In this document: in pieces, positions 52,679 to 61,153 of the stretch
Numbering within the stretch: the first letter of the stretch is position 1
How the letters are laid out: the number at the start of each line of letters is the position of its first letter
Assembly (NCBI GenBank): GCA_009779915.1
Contig: WRBA01000001.1
Span: forward strand, 66,212 to 130,211
Direction of reading: 5' to 3'
DNA from: Defluviitaleaceae bacterium
Lineage (GTDB): Bacteria > Bacillota > Clostridia > Lachnospirales > UBA5962
DNA: 64,000 nt
Position numbers and translations under genes: made by a program
The notes under the pieces: generated by a model
Told to the model about the DNA's origin: nothing
Database searches by the model: none
What the model saw: only the letters and a program-made list of their open reading frames with translations

Positions 52679-53707
52679 TTATCTTGATAAAATGTCAACG
52701 TGGATATTGTCAAAACGCTCTACAATAGCTTCTCTGTTAGCCATTACAAATTCATAATCTTCAATTATTGTGTGAATTTGGGTGATAGGAATCATATTGT
52801 CACCCATTTGAACATCAGCTCTAACAGGACGGTTTGTAGTAGTTGTGCCGAAAACTTCCTGTATTTCATGAGAGATTATAAAATCGATAAATCTTTGAGC
52901 GTATTCTATATTACCGGCACCTCTGATAATAGCAGCTTCCGCCCCTAAAAATACTGTGCCTTCCATCATATAAACAACGTCAACATCAGCACCGTCTGCA
53001 ATAAGCTGGATTATTGGGTCTTCGAAAGAAAGACCGACCATCATTTCACCATCAGCAACAGACCTGAATACGCCGGAAGAACTTGGGTTAATATTACCGT
53101 CGATATTTGTAAATAAATCATCAACAAATTGCCAAGCAGCTTCAGACTCATAGCCGCCCATTGCAAGGAGCATATTAGTTAAATGAGCAAATGCACTTGA
53201 AGAGCTTCTCGGGTCAGCAGTAGCAATACGCCCGAAAAGGTCGGGGTTAAGTAAATCCATATAACCTCTAATATTCATACCTGCTGTTAAAGTGCGGTTT
53301 ACAACTAAAACAGAGCCGTCAAGAACATAAGGTTGAGTATAGCCGTTTGAATTTCTAAAAGCCTCAACAACATATTGATTGTTTGGTGAAACATAAGGCT
53401 CAAACAGGTCTAAATTTTGTGCGTAAATACTATAAGCACCACCCCATACTACATCAGCAATCGGAGCGTCTGATTCACTTCTAAGCCTTGCAAAAAGTTC
53501 GCCTGTACCTGCTTGAATAAGTTCAACGCTAATGCCGTATTGCTCTTCAAAAGCAGGGACAACCGCACTTATTAAGCCTTCAGAGTTTGGGGTATATACT
53601 ACTAAAGTGCCGGAACGGTCAGAACCGCCGCCAATGCCTAGCTGGGCACAGCCTGACAATATAAATAACCCTGCAACAACTATTAATAATACTTTGAAAC
53701 TTCTCAA
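52679..53707 (-). CDS. Extracellular solute-binding lipoprotein, Fe(III)-type
   Basis: 342 residues. Signal peptide with lipobox LFILSGC (Cys about residue 19), then a family 1 solute-binding fold: GTLVVYTPNSEGLISAVVPA, SDAPIADVVWGGAYSIYAQN, GRIATADPRSSSSAFAHLTN. These resemble FbpA/FutA and related iron or phosphonate binders; the ligand is not certain. TTG at 53707 is nine bases from AAGGAG, better than TTG 53716, which touches it. First gene of the three-gene importer operon. Confidence 0.87.
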   Translation of the reverse strand: MRSFKVLLIVVAGLFILSGCAQLGIGGGSDRSGTLVVYTPNSEGLISAVVPAFEEQYGISVELIQAGTGELFARLRSESDAPIADVVWGGAYSIYAQNLDLFEPYVSPNNQYVVEAFRNSNGYTQPYVLDGSVLVVNRTLTAGMNIRGYMDLLNPDLFGRIATADPRSSSSAFAHLTNMLLAMGGYESEAAWQFVDDLFTNIDGNINPSSSGVFRSVADGEMMVGLSFEDPIIQLIADGADVDVVYMMEGTVFLGAEAAIIRGAGNIEYAQRFIDFIISHEIQEVFGTTTTNRPVRADVQMGDNMIPITQIHTIIEDYEFVMANREAIVERFDNIHVDILSR

Positions 53708-53906
53708 AATAAACAACTCCTTTTTTATTAAATAAATTACGGCTTTTTACGCCGATAATATTATAATCGAAAAAATTTGTAAAGTCCATATAGCAATTTT
53801 CACAAACTCTTGATATACTACTGGGAGTTAGGATAATATTGCTCCCTCAACTAAATCTATTGTCGACACACCCTAGTTGGTGAAGCAATAAAATACGAGG
53901 ACTTTT

Positions 53907-54470
53907 ATGGACAATTGGGATACTTTGTACGATGTATGTAAAAAATGTGCACGCTGCCCTCTCTGGGAGACACGGACAAATGTAGTAATAGGTAGGGGCA
54001 ATAAGGAAGCTGACATTATGTTTATAGGTGAGGGACCCGGATTTCACGAGGATCAGCAGGGGCTGCCTTTTGTTGGTCCCGCAGGTCAGCTTTTGGATAA
54101 AATGCTTTTAGCTATTAATATGTCTGAAGAAAATGTGTACATAGCCAATATAGTCAAATGCCGCCCTCCGGGCAACAGAGATCCGAAACCTGAGGAGCAG
54201 GCTAAATGTATGGATTATCTGCGTTATCAGCTGACGTTGGTGCGGCCTAAGATAATTGTAGCTTTGGGAAGAATAGCGGCAAATGCCATAATTGCAGGGG
54301 GAGAAAACCCTTACGGCGAGGAATTTCGCATAACAAAGCACAGAGGTATATGGTTTGAGCGTAAAGGTATACAAATAATGGCTACATATCACCCGTCGGC
54401 TCTTTTACGTGATGAAACGAAAAAAAGACCGGCATGGGAGGATTTTAAGAGTATAGTGAATAAACTTTAA
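53907..54470 (+). CDS. Family 4 uracil-DNA glycosylase (Fe-S)
   Basis: 187 residues. Removes uracil from DNA. Iron-sulfur cysteines in CKKCARCPLWETRTNVVIG, the catalytic segment GEGPGFHEDQQGLPFVGPAG, NIVKCRPPGNRDPKPEE with a cluster Cys, and ATYHPSALLR are present. RBS weak (CGAGGA). The last six codons (SIVNKL) and stop lie inside a family C repeat end, so the native C-terminus may have been replaced. Confidence 0.93.
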   Translation: MDNWDTLYDVCKKCARCPLWETRTNVVIGRGNKEADIMFIGEGPGFHEDQQGLPFVGPAGQLLDKMLLAINMSEENVYIANIVKCRPPGNRDPKPEEQAKCMDYLRYQLTLVRPKIIVALGRIAANAIIAGGENPYGEEFRITKHRGIWFERKGIQIMATYHPSALLRDETKKRPAWEDFKSIVNKL

Positions 54471-54626
54471 AATAGCCCAAATGAGCTTGCTCATTTTGCT
54501 GTTATAAAGTTTATGAACGCCCCGAAATTTGTATATTTCTTTGAGTGCATCGTAGATGCCCAAATGCAGCAAAATGTACGAATTCCCGAGGCTCGTTTAA
54601 GACCATTTTGGTCTTAAACGACTATA
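54452..54626. repeat. Family C element, inverted, copy 3
   Basis: About 175 bp in the opposite orientation to 2596-2745: TATAGTGAATAAACTTTAAA at the left, GTTTAAGACCA hairpin and CGACTATA at the right. The middle hairpin is split by about 25 extra bases. TA flanks. It overlaps the uracil-DNA glycosylase 3' end. Confidence 0.8.
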
Positions 54627-54669
54627 TAAAGGATAAAATAGAACAATTGGCGAAAGGATAAAAAGATAT

Positions 54670-55572
54670 ATGGATAAAAAATTCTACTCAGGTTTTGTTT
54701 CGATAATAGGCAGGCCTAATGTGGGCAAGTCAACCTTGTTAAACCGCTTTACAGGAGAAAAGATTGCAATTGTATCAGACAAGCCTCAGACAACAAGAAA
54801 TAAAATCAGGTCTGTTGTGACGGATGAGGATTATCAGATTATTTTTATAGATACACCGGGCATCCATATCCCTAAGAGCAAGCTGGGGGAGTTTATGGTA
54901 GGCTCTGCCGAGTCGGCTCTTAATGAGGTTGATTGTGTGCTGTTTTTAATTGAGCCGGATAAAAAATGCGGTCCGGGGGATTTAAGTATAATCGAACGGC
55001 TTAAAAAGGTTAAAACCCCTGTGTTTTTAATTATAAACAAAATTGATAAAATCAAAAAAGAGACTATATTGGAAGTTATAGACACTTATAGAAATCTTTA
55101 TGACTTTGCCGAAATTATACCTATAAGCGCGGTATCAGGGGATAACACAGATACTCTTTTGGGGGCTGTTAAAAAAACCCTTCCCGAAGGACCTATGTAT
55201 TTTCCGGCAGACACGATGACCGACCAGCCGGAGAGGCAAATTTGCGCGGAAATTATAAGAGAAAAGCTCCTCCATGTTTTAGAGGATGAAATTCCCCATG
55301 GTATAGCGGTGGAAATTATGTCACTTAAATCAAGGAAAGATAAAGAAATGGTGGATATAGAAGCCACAATATACTGTGAAAAAGACAGTCACAAAGGCAT
55401 AATCATAGGAAAAGGCGGCAAAGTATTAAAAGATATAGGGACAAAAGCCCGTCATGATATTGAAAGGCTTCTTGGCTCAAATATTAACCTGCAGCTTTGG
55501 GTTAAAGTGAAAAAAGATTGGCGGGACAGTGATTTTCTTTTGAAAAATTTTGGCTATTCGGGCAAAAATTAG
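54670..55572 (+). CDS. era: GTPase Era
   Basis: 300 residues. 16S rRNA-binding GTPase for 30S assembly. G1 GRPNVGKSTLLNRFTG, G2-region TTRNKIRSVV, G3 DTPGIH, G4 NKIDK, then the KH domain GIIIGKGGKVLKDIGTKARH. ATG at 54670 with AAAGGA about 12 bases upstream. First of the conserved era-yqzL-recO group, here separated from recO by an insertion. Confidence 0.96.
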   Translation: MDKKFYSGFVSIIGRPNVGKSTLLNRFTGEKIAIVSDKPQTTRNKIRSVVTDEDYQIIFIDTPGIHIPKSKLGEFMVGSAESALNEVDCVLFLIEPDKKCGPGDLSIIERLKKVKTPVFLIINKIDKIKKETILEVIDTYRNLYDFAEIIPISAVSGDNTDTLLGAVKKTLPEGPMYFPADTMTDQPERQICAEIIREKLLHVLEDEIPHGIAVEIMSLKSRKDKEMVDIEATIYCEKDSHKGIIIGKGGKVLKDIGTKARHDIERLLGSNINLQLWVKVKKDWRDSDFLLKNFGYSGKN

Positions 55573-55590
55573 CCAGTATACAATGAGTTA

Positions 55591-55637
55591 TACCTCCTAA
55601 AAATAGTGTTAGATTCTAAAACTATTTTTAGGAGGTA
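55591..55637 (+). promoter_or_regulatory. Hairpin that sequesters the ribosome-binding site of the next gene
   Basis: TACCTCCTAAAAATAGT (55591-55607) is perfectly complementary to ACTATTTTTAGGAGGTA (55621-55637), loop 13 nt. The right arm is the Shine-Dalgarno AGGAGGT of the ORF at 55645. A folded mRNA would hide it completely. Confidence 0.85.
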
Positions 55638-55644
55638 CATATAT

Positions 55645-55794
55645 ATGAATGAGAATCATTATTGGGACGAATTTTATATGTCCGGCAGTATATTAAGCTA
55701 TCTTTCTTATAAAAAATGCCAGATAGAGAAGCCGGTGGAAGAGGCTGACATTAGTTCTGCTTTTGTGCTTGAAGAGTGTTTAGAGCAGAGCTAG
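55645..55794 (+). CDS. yqzL: YqzL-like small protein
   Basis: 49 residues: YWDEFYMSGSILSYLSYKKC then an acidic C-terminus. The 'W..F..(T/S)G.I..YL.YK' pattern and position directly after era match the short YqzL family found between era and recO in Firmicutes. Function unknown. Translation is predicted to be limited by the upstream anti-SD hairpin. A family B repeat begins two bases after its TAG. Confidence 0.6.
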   Translation: MNENHYWDEFYMSGSILSYLSYKKCQIEKPVEEADISSAFVLEECLEQS

Positions 55795-55796
55795 TG

Positions 55797-55976
55797 GGCA
55801 ACAGCGCATAACCTAAGTTGAAGTGATTTTTTAAAACGGTACGATGGCAAGCGAGTGTTTTGTGACTATGATTTTTCCATGGTTTTTGGAAAAGGGAGAC
55901 TTCCGGCTAAAGCCGGAACCGAGCCTTGCGGCTCGTCCGCTATTGCGGGTCATTGTTGAAGCAAAAAGCGATATAA
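55797..55976. repeat. Family B element, long form, copy 4, right end missing
   Basis: Starts GGCAACAGCGCATAACC and follows 3480 closely through GTTGAAGCAAAAAGCGATA, then diverges and lacks the right terminal repeat. A lone right-type end (TATGCACCATTGC) occurs at 59167-59179. Confidence 0.8.
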
Positions 55977-56016
55977 TAATTTAAGACCACAGTGTTGTTT
56001 TTGGGTTGATTAACTA

Positions 56017-56052
56017 TAAAAGGGGATACTTTTTTATGAAGTATCCCCTTTA
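56017..56052. terminator. Terminator after the AraC-VOC gene
   Basis: TAAAAGGGGATACTT and AAGTATCCCCTTTA pair around TTTTATG; T-rich toward the minus strand. Immediately left is a lone family D end (56003-56018). Confidence 0.8.
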
Positions 56053-56065
56053 CCTGTATTTTGAT

Positions 56066-56878
56066 TTACTGTGCAGCAATAGTTTCAAAGAAGCGTAAAA
56101 TACAACCATCAATGGTGGTGATACGACACTCACTTGCCCCCCAAGACTTAAGTTCTATTTCGGAAATCTGATGCCAGCCATTTTCTAAAACAAACTGACG
56201 GAATTTTTCAAGCCCTGAAATCCTTATAAATCCGACAACATCCTTTGAAGGCTCGCCTTTAAACAAGTGGATTCCACGAAAGGGTACGAGTCCGGATACA
56301 ATCAGCTCCCCCGGATAATCGAAAACGCAGCCATACCCACCTTCATTTTCAACGACTGTATCGCCATACCACCCAAGTATGTCGCGAAACCAAGCAACGG
56401 TTTTCTCCATATCCGGTGTGTAGTAAATTGGGGCATTCTCCACTACATAATACCCCCTTTCACTGTAAAAGTGCATATCATTTTTTGTTTTCACAGAATC
56501 AATCCCTTCTTCGCTGTAAGTTTGAAAGGTGATTTTAGGAAATGGCTTTAGCTTAATCCCATCTCTGCGCGCAAGTGATGGAGATACGCCAAATTGACGG
56601 TTAAAAGCACGAGAAAAAGCAGCAGGAGAATCATAGCCATACCTTAATGCAATATCTATGACTTTTACATCGCCGGTTTGGATATCATTTGCAGCAAAAT
56701 CCAATCTTCTGCCACGAATATACTCACCTAATGAATTACCTGCGACAAATGAGAACATGCGCTGAAATTCCCATATCGAAAAGCCTGCTAATTGGGCAGC
56801 GGCTTCCAGGTTTATACTTTCGGTAAGGTTTTCCTCGATATAGTTTATTGCTCGGTTCATTCTAGTTTGCCAATCCAT
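56066..56878 (-). CDS. AraC-family regulator with C-terminal VOC/glyoxalase-like domain
   Basis: 270 residues. Two helix-turn-helix motifs: LEAAAQLAGFSIWEFQRMFS and VIDIALRYGYDSPAAFSRAF NRQFGVSPS. Residues about 150-268 form a glyoxalase/VOC-like domain (APIYYTPDMEKTVAWFRDIL GWYG ... CRITTIDGCILRFFE) that probably senses a ligand. ATG at 56878 follows AGAGGTGAGAGA. First gene of the block that separates yqzL from recO. Confidence 0.85.
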   Translation of the reverse strand: MDWQTRMNRAINYIEENLTESINLEAAAQLAGFSIWEFQRMFSFVAGNSLGEYIRGRRLDFAANDIQTGDVKVIDIALRYGYDSPAAFSRAFNRQFGVSPSLARRDGIKLKPFPKITFQTYSEEGIDSVKTKNDMHFYSERGYYVVENAPIYYTPDMEKTVAWFRDILGWYGDTVVENEGGYGCVFDYPGELIVSGLVPFRGIHLFKGEPSKDVVGFIRISGLEKFRQFVLENGWHQISEIELKSWGASECRITTIDGCILRFFETIAAQ

Positions 56879-56971
56879 TCTCTCACCTCTGAATATATGG
56901 TAACAAAAAAGAAAGGAGACTGCTTTGCTTTTTTTGTAGTTATCTGCATTGGCTATAAAGGCTATACTGGA

Positions 56972-57015
56972 ATCCACACAAAATAGTAAGGCTAAAGCAA
57001 CTATTTTGTGTGGAT
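56972..57015. repeat. Perfect 16-bp-arm hairpin
   Basis: ATCCACACAAAATAGT (56972-56987) and its complement (57000-57015). It lies between the AraC gene start and the RCC1 gene stop. Confidence 0.85.
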
Positions 57016-57044
57016 AAGCAGCGCAGCTTGCGCGGCGCAGCTCC

Positions 57045-57099
57045 CTTCTAAACCAGTAACAGATTTATAGCGAGCTATAATCTGTTACTGGTTTAGAAG
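57045..57099. terminator. Long hairpin after the RCC1 lipoprotein gene
   Basis: CTTCTAAACCAGTAACAGAT plus TATAGC on each arm, 26 bp with one bulged base and a 2-nt loop. It could terminate the minus-strand RCC1 gene, although a T run is missing. Confidence 0.6.
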
Positions 57100-57108
57100 A
57101 ATTTAAGG

Positions 57109-58593
57109 CTATTCAATAATACGTACAGGGCATAAGTGCAGCTCTGTTGTGCCGTCGCCTAAAAGGCTAAAGCCTTGGCTCCAAACATCGTTTGCCCCCC
57201 AAGCATAAACGCAGCCATCTGCAGTTAATGCAAATGTCCTAAAACCTCTTATCCAGCCGTGGTCAAACATAAAATAAGTTGGTGTGACAGATACCACATT
57301 CTCCAATATTTTAACAGGTGACAGTCGCAGACCGGTGCCTCCGTCATCATCTAAAAGCCACCTTATTCCATTTGGAAAGCCATTTTCATAAGCGTATTCC
57401 CACATATGCATATACTCAGTATCTTCGCTTATAGTAAATATTGACCCATCCCCAATAAGGATTAAACTGCCCCCATTACCCCAGCCCCATAACTCGCCGT
57501 CTAGAGTTATGACATAGGCTGTGTGACCCATTAGTGTAATTGACGCCACGTTTTCCATAATCTTAACAGGCTCATCCCTGTCTGTAGTGGTGCCATCCCC
57601 AAGAACAACATAAGGCTGCCAGTGGCTTGGCAAGCGGTTTATGCCCCAGGCATATAGAGTATTATCTGTAGTTATGGCAAAGTTTGCCCCATTAAGTCCC
57701 TTGGCATATATAATATTATCCATAATATAAGAAGGCTCTTGCCCAAGAGACCATAATTCCCCATTTTTAGTTATAGCAAATTCCCCGCGAGAGGATATTG
57801 ACGCTATATTTTCCATAATCGGCACAGGATAAAGCTGTGCTTCGATTTCTGTTTGTGCCCACTCTCCATCTTCAAAGTTTGAAATCAAAATAGTCCCATG
57901 CCAAGTCCAAAGCACACCGTCATAGGTTAAAGCAAAACCGCCATTATATATTGGAACAACTGATTTAACATTTTCTAATATCTGCACCGGTGTGTAACGA
58001 TTTTCTGAGCCGCCGTCTCCAAGTGCCACAGCCCATGGGACGTCATTTATACCGCTGTGCCCAAAAGCGAAAAGGCTGCCGTCTGAGCGGATAACATAAG
58101 AGCGTGCCCCATCTCCAACATGGCTATTGGGTACAGTGCGCGGCATAGTGACATAAACCGCATCATCCATGATTTTTACAGGGGATAGGCGGTTTTCGGT
58201 GGTACCGTCTCCAAGCTGCCCGTAAGTATTACTGCCCCAAGCCCACAGGGCACCGTCTTTTGTGATAGCAAACGAATGATGGTGTCCGGCAACGGCAAAT
58301 ATAACATCTTCCATTATCTTAACCGGCAAAGGGCGGCTTTCAGTTGTGCCGTCTCCAATGAGACTGTGGCGGTTTCCGTCCCGATCCTCCATTGCTGCTC
58401 CAAAAGACCATAAAGAGCCGTCTGCCCTAAGTGCTAAGGTATGACGGCTGGCGGCTGATATGGAGGGAATTACTGTCAGCGCATCGTTATCACTTTCAAG
58501 TGTTTCATCAATTTCAGGATGATAAACAGACTGGCGGCTGCAAGCTGCCAAAAACAAAAAAGTAAATAATATAAAAGGTATAAAGATTTTCAT
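57109..58593 (-). CDS. RCC1-repeat lipoprotein
   Basis: 494 residues. Signal peptide with lipobox LFLAAC (Cys18). About seven RCC1-type beta-propeller repeats follow, each with 'G..H..A.T.DG.LW.WG.N..GQLGDGT....PV.IM' words, for example SFAITKDGALWAWGSNTYGQ and LGDGTTENRLSPVKIM. Surface proteins of this type are common in gut Clostridia; role unknown, probably binding. RBS CGGAGGG. Next to the DUF4430 protein and possibly cotranscribed. Confidence 0.88.
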   Translation of the reverse strand: MKIFIPFILFTFLFLAACSRQSVYHPEIDETLESDNDALTVIPSISAASRHTLALRADGSLWSFGAAMEDRDGNRHSLIGDGTTESRPLPVKIMEDVIFAVAGHHHSFAITKDGALWAWGSNTYGQLGDGTTENRLSPVKIMDDAVYVTMPRTVPNSHVGDGARSYVIRSDGSLFAFGHSGINDVPWAVALGDGGSENRYTPVQILENVKSVVPIYNGGFALTYDGVLWTWHGTILISNFEDGEWAQTEIEAQLYPVPIMENIASISSRGEFAITKNGELWSLGQEPSYIMDNIIYAKGLNGANFAITTDNTLYAWGINRLPSHWQPYVVLGDGTTTDRDEPVKIMENVASITLMGHTAYVITLDGELWGWGNGGSLILIGDGSIFTISEDTEYMHMWEYAYENGFPNGIRWLLDDDGGTGLRLSPVKILENVVSVTPTYFMFDHGWIRGFRTFALTADGCVYAWGANDVWSQGFSLLGDGTTELHLCPVRIIE

Positions 58594-58605
58594 TAGGCCC
58601 TCCGA

Positions 58606-58653
58606 GTGCGAATTTAAACTTCCGTAAGTTTAAGATATAGTTTAAATTCGTAC
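58606..58653. repeat. Family E hairpin repeat, copy 2
   Basis: GTGCGAATTTAAACT and AGTTTAAATTCGTAC inverted around about 18 nt; same arms as 29111-29158. Sits between two genes read in the same direction. Confidence 0.7.
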
Positions 58654-58665
58654 CTAAAATTAAAA

Positions 58666-59139
58666 CTACCAGCCCTCACTAAAATCAATGGTGAATTCCC
58701 ATTCTATTATATCTCCGGGGCTGAGTATATACTGCCCTGGTCCTACATCGCCACTCTCGCCGTTTACAAGATACAGCCAGCCGGACATTGGACCTGCATC
58801 AAACATGAATAGATTGCCTATTCCCTCTACAAATGAGGCGGAAGAGACCATATGTATACCCGCATTTCTCATTTCGCGCTGGGTTACATCGAAAACACTG
58901 TCACCGTCGTAAATCCTTATTATTGTTTCCGGAAATATTACACCATCATAAGGGACAAGCTCATGTTTTTCCCTATCAAGGAGGTGAATATTATCAACTA
59001 AAGCATCGGCCCGTACAGATAAAGTAACAGTGAAAGAAGCGGCAGTAGGTTCGACCGCCTGATTAAGTAAAAATGTAGCGGCAGCTATAGCCGCTACGGC
59101 AATAATTGCAATACATATACCAAATGTGTATTTTTTCAT
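58666..59139 (-). CDS. DUF4430-domain exported protein
   Basis: 157 residues. N-terminal membrane/signal segment (TFGICIAIIAVAAIAAATFL), then the DUF4430 fold seen in transcobalamin-like C-termini: FTVTLSVRADALVDNI, SVFDVTQREMRNAGI, GPMSGWLYLVNGESGDVGPG, and the closing SPGDIIEWEFT. Ligand binding at the cell surface is likely; the ligand is unknown. RBS AAAAGGAG. Confidence 0.85.
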   Translation of the reverse strand: MKKYTFGICIAIIAVAAIAAATFLLNQAVEPTAASFTVTLSVRADALVDNIHLLDREKHELVPYDGVIFPETIIRIYDGDSVFDVTQREMRNAGIHMVSSASFVEGIGNLFMFDAGPMSGWLYLVNGESGDVGPGQYILSPGDIIEWEFTIDFSEGW

Positions 59140-59349
59140 TAATATTCTCCTTTTGTAAATTGAGACTATGCACCATTGCTTATTTATAATAACATATAAT
59201 ACATTCTAACACAACTACTCAAGGAGCTTGCCCTTGTCCTGCGGGCTTTAGCGTGTTATACTTAGAAAGTGGCTGGAGGCTTATTACGGACTATTCAAAT
59301 GCCGGAAAGTATTGTGTGTATGAACTACAAATGGGGCAGGTAAGTTGTT

Positions 59350-60090
59350 ATGAGTGTAATAAAATTAAAGGGTCTTGTGCTTAATGAAATTAAGAAAAAT
59401 GAGGCCGATAAAGTGCTTACCCTTTTTACTTTAGAAGAGGGTAAGACATTCGTTTATTGTAAAGGGGCAAGAAAGCTTAAAAGCCGCTATTTTTCAGGAA
59501 GCTCTCAATTTGATTATTCGGATTTTGTACTATATTCCGGCAGAGACTTTTACTCTGCGACGCAAATTGATAAAATTACAGCTTTTCCCGCCATTTCGTC
59601 AGATTATGAGAAGTTTTGCTATGGCAATTTATTTTTAGAACTGGTTGATAAAACAACATTCCAAGGGGAGTCTAATTCCGAAATATTAAAGCTTTTACTT
59701 GCTTCCTTAAAGGCTTTAGAGCAGAGTATAACCGATGATTTTTGTATTTGCCAAGGGTTTTTATTTAAATATTTGCAAATATGCGGGTATGAGCCGGTTG
59801 TGGAAATTTGTGCGGATTGCAGCAGTGAGCTTGATAAAAATGAGCTGTATTACGGTAAAAGCGGGGTATTATGCCCTTTATGCGCTGTAAAAAACCCTAT
59901 AGCGGCAAAAGTGAACAATGCTGCTTTGTATACTATAAATTACATATTAAACTCAGAAATTAAGGCTGTTTTTTCATATAAATTGGATACTTTATCGAAA
60001 GAATATTTAAAGCAAGCTTCGGATATTTCTTTGAGTAATTTCGATGTAATTCTAAACTGTAAAAAAAATTTGGATGAAATTTCAATATAA
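59350..60090 (+). CDS. recO: DNA repair protein RecO
   Basis: 246 residues. N-terminal OB fold (VIKLKGLVLNEIKKNEADKV, EGKTFVYCKGARKLKSRYFS), helical C-terminal half and zinc site (CADCSSELDKNELYYGKSG, VLCPLC). It helps load RecA on SSB-coated DNA in RecFOR repair. Weak RBS (CAGGTAAG). Normally close to era. Confidence 0.94.
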   Translation: MSVIKLKGLVLNEIKKNEADKVLTLFTLEEGKTFVYCKGARKLKSRYFSGSSQFDYSDFVLYSGRDFYSATQIDKITAFPAISSDYEKFCYGNLFLELVDKTTFQGESNSEILKLLLASLKALEQSITDDFCICQGFLFKYLQICGYEPVVEICADCSSELDKNELYYGKSGVLCPLCAVKNPIAAKVNNAALYTINYILNSEIKAVFSYKLDTLSKEYLKQASDISLSNFDVILNCKKNLDEISI

Positions 60091-60144
60091 AAAGGGTTAA
60101 ATAAATATCTGTTGTATATATAAGTCGAGAGGGAGTTTGTATAA

Positions 60145-61152
60145 ATGAGTTTGTGCGAAATACAAGAAGAACTTGAGCTTAAAAACCTAAGCCCGTATGC
60201 AGCTAAAAGTATACATAGCAAAGGGCGTAAAAAGCCAAAAGATAAATGCGACATGAGGACGGAATATCAAAGGGACAGAGATCGGATAATCCACTCGAAG
60301 GCTCTTAGGCGGCTTATGCACAAAACCCAAGTATTCATATCTCCTGAGGGGGATCATTATAGGACAAGGCTTACTCATACCCTTGAAGTCGCGCAGATAT
60401 CCAGGACGATTGCCCGTGCCCTAAGGCTTAATGAGGACTTGACTGAGGCTGTGGCACTGGGTCATGATTTGGGTCATACTCCTTTTGGTCATACCGGCGA
60501 GGAGGCATTTGACCGGATTTGGTATGAAGGGTTTCAGCATAATGAGCATAGTGTTCGTATTTGCGAGGTTTTGGAGGGTAACTGCGAAGGGCTTAATTTA
60601 ACCGCTGAGGTTTTAGACGGCATATTAAACCACAGAGGTGCCGGTTCTCCAAGCACTCTTGAAGGCAAGATTGTACAAATTTCTGATAAAATCGGCTATA
60701 TTAATCATGATATTGATGACGCCATACGTGCAGGGCTTTTGTCCGAGGGGGATTTACCTAAGGAAAGCCTTGAAATACTTGGCAATTTTAATAAAGACCG
60801 GATAGATTTCCTGATAAGAGACGTTATTTCAAACAGTATGGATAAAAACGATATTTCTATGACTCCTCATGTTAAGAATGCTATGTATGATTTGCGTCAA
60901 TATATGTACGACACTGTGTATATGAGCCAGCTTCAAATGATTGAGCGGCGTAAAATCGCCAGGATATTGGAAGAGTTGTATAATTATTACCGTGCTGATG
61001 AAAGCCGCCTGCCAAAAGAATACCGTAAGCTTATTTCAAAGGGCGAATCTATTGAGCGGGCAGCCTTAGACACTGTTGCCGGCATGACTGACAGATATGC
61101 TATGAATCAATATAACAAGCTGTTTTTGCCTGACAGTTGGGCGGTATATTGA
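60145..61152 (+). CDS. dgt: Deoxyguanosinetriphosphate triphosphohydrolase-like HD protein
   Basis: 335 residues. HD motif set: MRTEYQRDRDRIIHSKALRR, RTRLTHTLEVAQISRTIARA, ALGHDLGHTPFGHTGEEAF, and DKIGYINHDIDDAIRAGLLS. This is the shorter dGTPase-like type frequent upstream of dnaG in Clostridia; hydrolyses dNTPs to nucleoside and triphosphate. Full activity on dGTP is inferred. RBS GAGAGGGAG. Confidence 0.92.
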   Translation: MSLCEIQEELELKNLSPYAAKSIHSKGRKKPKDKCDMRTEYQRDRDRIIHSKALRRLMHKTQVFISPEGDHYRTRLTHTLEVAQISRTIARALRLNEDLTEAVALGHDLGHTPFGHTGEEAFDRIWYEGFQHNEHSVRICEVLEGNCEGLNLTAEVLDGILNHRGAGSPSTLEGKIVQISDKIGYINHDIDDAIRAGLLSEGDLPKESLEILGNFNKDRIDFLIRDVISNSMDKNDISMTPHVKNAMYDLRQYMYDTVYMSQLQMIERRKIARILEELYNYYRADESRLPKEYRKLISKGESIERAALDTVAGMTDRYAMNQYNKLFLPDSWAVY

Positions 61153-61153
61153 T

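Noticed and set aside
59199-59386. Open frame before recO reading TTTQGACPCPAGF and ESGWRLITDYSNAG
   Set aside because: No start codon, runs into recO in another frame, no family recognised; could be a decayed fragment but cannot be supported.
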